From NCBI GenBank assembly GCA_024278285.1, contig JAJRTM010000719.1:1-7533 (forward strand): a stretch of DNA of 7,533 nucleotides, written 5' to 3'. Below are positions 6,141-7,533 of the stretch, one piece after another. The position numbers were made by a program, and so were the translations under genes. The DNA is from Planctomycetota bacterium. GTDB taxonomy: Bacteria; Planctomycetota; Planctomycetia; Planctomycetales; Planctomycetaceae. How positions within the stretch are numbered: position 1 is the stretch's first letter; every line of letters starts with the position of its first letter. A model generated the notes under the pieces. The model saw nothing but the letters and a program-made list of their open reading frames with translations. It was not told where the DNA came from and ran no database searches.

Positions 6141-6163
6141 GTCAGGCTGGAAAGCCTAACCTA
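6141..6163 (-). repeat. REP-like hairpin, right copy of a perfect 23-bp inverted repeat
   Basis: This copy is identical over all 23 bases to the inverse of 6039-6061, with 79 bp between the copies. It lies in the 3' region after the ABC-transporter ATPase stop. A partly similar stretch, CCTGGAAACC, lies just inside it near 6125-6134 and may be a decayed third unit. The absence of mismatches between the copies argues for recent spread or for selection. Confidence 0.75.
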
Positions 6164-6190
6164 TCTTTTCCCCGCGTCTTTATTCCTGTT

Positions 6191-6211
6191 TGGTTCCGGT
6201 TTTCTGAACCA
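6191..6211 (-). terminator. Short hairpin after the ABC ATPase gene, weak terminator candidate
   Basis: On the minus strand TGGTTC pairs with GAACCA around a 9-nt loop, beginning 25 nt after the ABC ATPase stop codon (6239-6237). The following sequence is not U-rich. Full termination is unlikely, and read-through into the methyltransferase gene would be expected. Confidence 0.2.
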
Positions 6212-6236
6212 GCCAAATGACAAAATGAAAAGCTCG

Positions 6237-7508
6237 CTAATTTTCAGAAAAAGAGAATTCCGTGGGCCACCAAAACGAGGAATTATTATGACGGGGCATT
6301 GCAGTAGTTTTCCAGATGTTTTTTTCAATCACTTCAAAAGTGAGGGCATGATGGAAAATATCCGTCTCTTCATGTCCAGTCCCGAAGTAGAAATTGAAGG
6401 AATAGTTGCCGGGCATTAACGGGACCATCCCGAGCGAACAACCAACCGTTCCCGCTGAGACCGATTTTTCAAAATGATCGTTCGTTAAGTACCGACTGCT
6501 CGAACCGAGGATACTGTCTCCCTGCTGCGAATTCAGTTCGAAGCTGACATGCAATTGTTGAATCGGAGTGATCGCCTGGAATTTAATTTGCAGATGGATT
6601 GAATCCCCCATGCAAAATCGGCTCGTTGGTTCTGTCTGATTAAGCAGGCAAATTTCAACCGATTCCAGCGGGTGCTTGCAATGTTCAAATTTAACAAGTG
6701 GCTCTTTAACTTGCGAATCTTGAATGCCCAGATATTTTTCGATCGCTTCTTCCACATTTCCAGAACTGGCAATACTTCCCTGCTCCATCACCACGGCCCT
6801 TTGGCACAACGTTTTAATGGCTGTCATATTATGACTGACGAATAATACAGTTCGCCCTTGCTTGGCGACATCGCTCATTTTTCCCAAACATTGTTTCTGA
6901 AATTTGGCATCGCCGACCGCCAATACTTCATCAATGATTAAAATTTCCGGTTCCAGATAAGCAGCGACAGAAAACGCGAGCCGAGCGTACATACCGGAAG
7001 AGTAACGCTTGACCGGCGTATCAATGAACTCACCCAGTTCAGCAAACGCGACAATTTCCTCAAACTTATGAGTAATATCCGCCTGCTTCATCCCGAGAAT
7101 GGAACCATTCAAAAAGACATTTTCCCGCCCGGTTAGTTCGGGATGAAATCCGGTCCCCACTTCCAGCAAACTACCGACGCGTCCGCGAGTGCCAATCCGA
7201 CCAGAAGTTGGGCGAGTAATACGAGAAAGTATTTTCAGTAAGGTACTTTTACCCGCCCCATTTCTGCCAATAATTCCAAGCACTTCCCCTTGCTTCACTT
7301 CAAAGCTAACATCTTTCAATGCCCAGAATTCGTGAGACCCACCTTGTTGTTCTGTTTCATGATGAAGCCCCCCCTTCCCGCGACGCCCCGGTAACCACCG
7401 CATGATCGCAGACTGCAACGATTCAGAAAGCCGCGAATACTCCCCCCCCTGCCCCAACTGGAACCGCTTGGAAACATTCTCAACACAAATCGCAGTTTCA
7501 GGTTTCAT
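6237..7508 (-). CDS. Wzt-type ABC transporter ATPase for polysaccharide export
   Basis: This is the ATP-binding subunit of an O-antigen/teichoic-acid/polysaccharide exporter, working at the inner membrane with a Wzm-like permease. In 423 aa the nucleotide-binding domain shows Walker A GRNGAGKST (81-89), LLEVGTGFHPELTGREN (114-130) typical of Wzt proteins, ABC signature YSSGMYARL (169-177), Walker B ILIIDEVLAVGD (189-200) and the H-loop SHN (H226). A polar loop at about 19-60 precedes FWALKDVSF, as in other Wzt-like members. Residues from about 270 to 400 form a separate beta-rich region matching the position of the Wzt C-terminal domain, which in characterised systems binds the exported glycan. 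G8 (codons 20-23) and G7 (codons 45-47) runs lie in the loop. The ATG at 7508 has no clear Shine-Dalgarno but overlaps an upstream TGA, so translational coupling is plausible. The methyltransferase gene follows on the same strand. Confidence 0.93.
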   Translation of the reverse strand: MKPETAICVENVSKRFQLGQGGEYSRLSESLQSAIMRWLPGRRGKGGLHHETEQQGGSHEFWALKDVSFEVKQGEVLGIIGRNGAGKSTLLKILSRITRPTSGRIGTRGRVGSLLEVGTGFHPELTGRENVFLNGSILGMKQADITHKFEEIVAFAELGEFIDTPVKRYSSGMYARLAFSVAAYLEPEILIIDEVLAVGDAKFQKQCLGKMSDVAKQGRTVLFVSHNMTAIKTLCQRAVVMEQGSIASSGNVEEAIEKYLGIQDSQVKEPLVKFEHCKHPLESVEICLLNQTEPTSRFCMGDSIHLQIKFQAITPIQQLHVSFELNSQQGDSILGSSSRYLTNDHFEKSVSAGTVGCSLGMVPLMPGNYSFNFYFGTGHEETDIFHHALTFEVIEKNIWKTTAMPRHNNSSFWWPTEFSFSEN

Positions 7509-7533
7509 GGATTGACAATGTTTCTATCTTGCA
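7505..7533 (-). CDS. Possible 3' end of an upstream gene overlapping by ATGA
   Basis: On the minus strand one frame entering from the right edge reads QDRNIVNP and stops at TGA (7507-7505), overlapping the ABC ATPase start as ATGA. This 4-nt overlap is typical of co-translated genes, and the usual neighbour of a Wzt gene is its Wzm permease. Only eight codons are visible, and another frame is also open across this edge, so the assignment is tentative. Confidence 0.3.

Overview
The window reads as planctomycete-like DNA of roughly mid-40s %GC. The signs are a secreted single-domain neutral ceramidase homologue, a small secreted DUF1080/concanavalin-like protein beside a phytanoyl-CoA-dioxygenase-family gene, mostly weak Shine-Dalgarno sequences, and dispersed short repeats of a kind I associate with Planctomycetes. 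I infer the phylum from gene content. I cannot name genus or species, and related phyla such as Verrucomicrobia are not excluded.

Layout, left to right. At the far left, a gene probably starts on the minus strand and runs off the edge (1-24). Then comes a non-coding stretch and a minus-strand secreted ceramidase-like hydrolase (333-1730). Divergent from it, with a 222-bp gap holding a 14-bp palindrome and a plausible sigma70-type promoter, is prephenate/arogenate dehydrogenase tyrA (1953-2828). A gene-free stretch of about 720 bp follows (2829-3547). It carries two facing copies of a short repeat built on CACRGAT heptamers at 10-11 bp spacing. Next is a plus-strand pair 20 nt apart: a secreted beta-sandwich protein (3548-4255) and a PhyH-family Fe(II)/2-oxoglutarate oxygenase (4276-5034). 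These converge on a minus-strand block read from the right edge: the possible tail of an upstream gene overlapping by ATGA, a Wzt-type polysaccharide ABC-transporter ATPase with a C-terminal glycan-binding domain (7508-6237), then a SAM-methyltransferase-like protein (6014-5148).

The block at 5148-7533 looks like the edge of a surface-polysaccharide locus. The Wzt ATPase would power export, its C-terminal domain would select the glycan, and the methyltransferase is a candidate for modifying that glycan. Between the two genes lies a perfect 23-bp inverted repeat pair, each copy itself a hairpin (REP/REPIN-like). The ABC gene carries G8 and G7 runs ahead of its Walker A motif, and the methyltransferase carries a T9 run.

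I found no CRISPR array, tRNA, rRNA, insertion-sequence transposase or recognisable defence system. The structures most worth a second look are the two repeat elements and the homopolymer tracts. The protein-coding genes themselves belong to known families.
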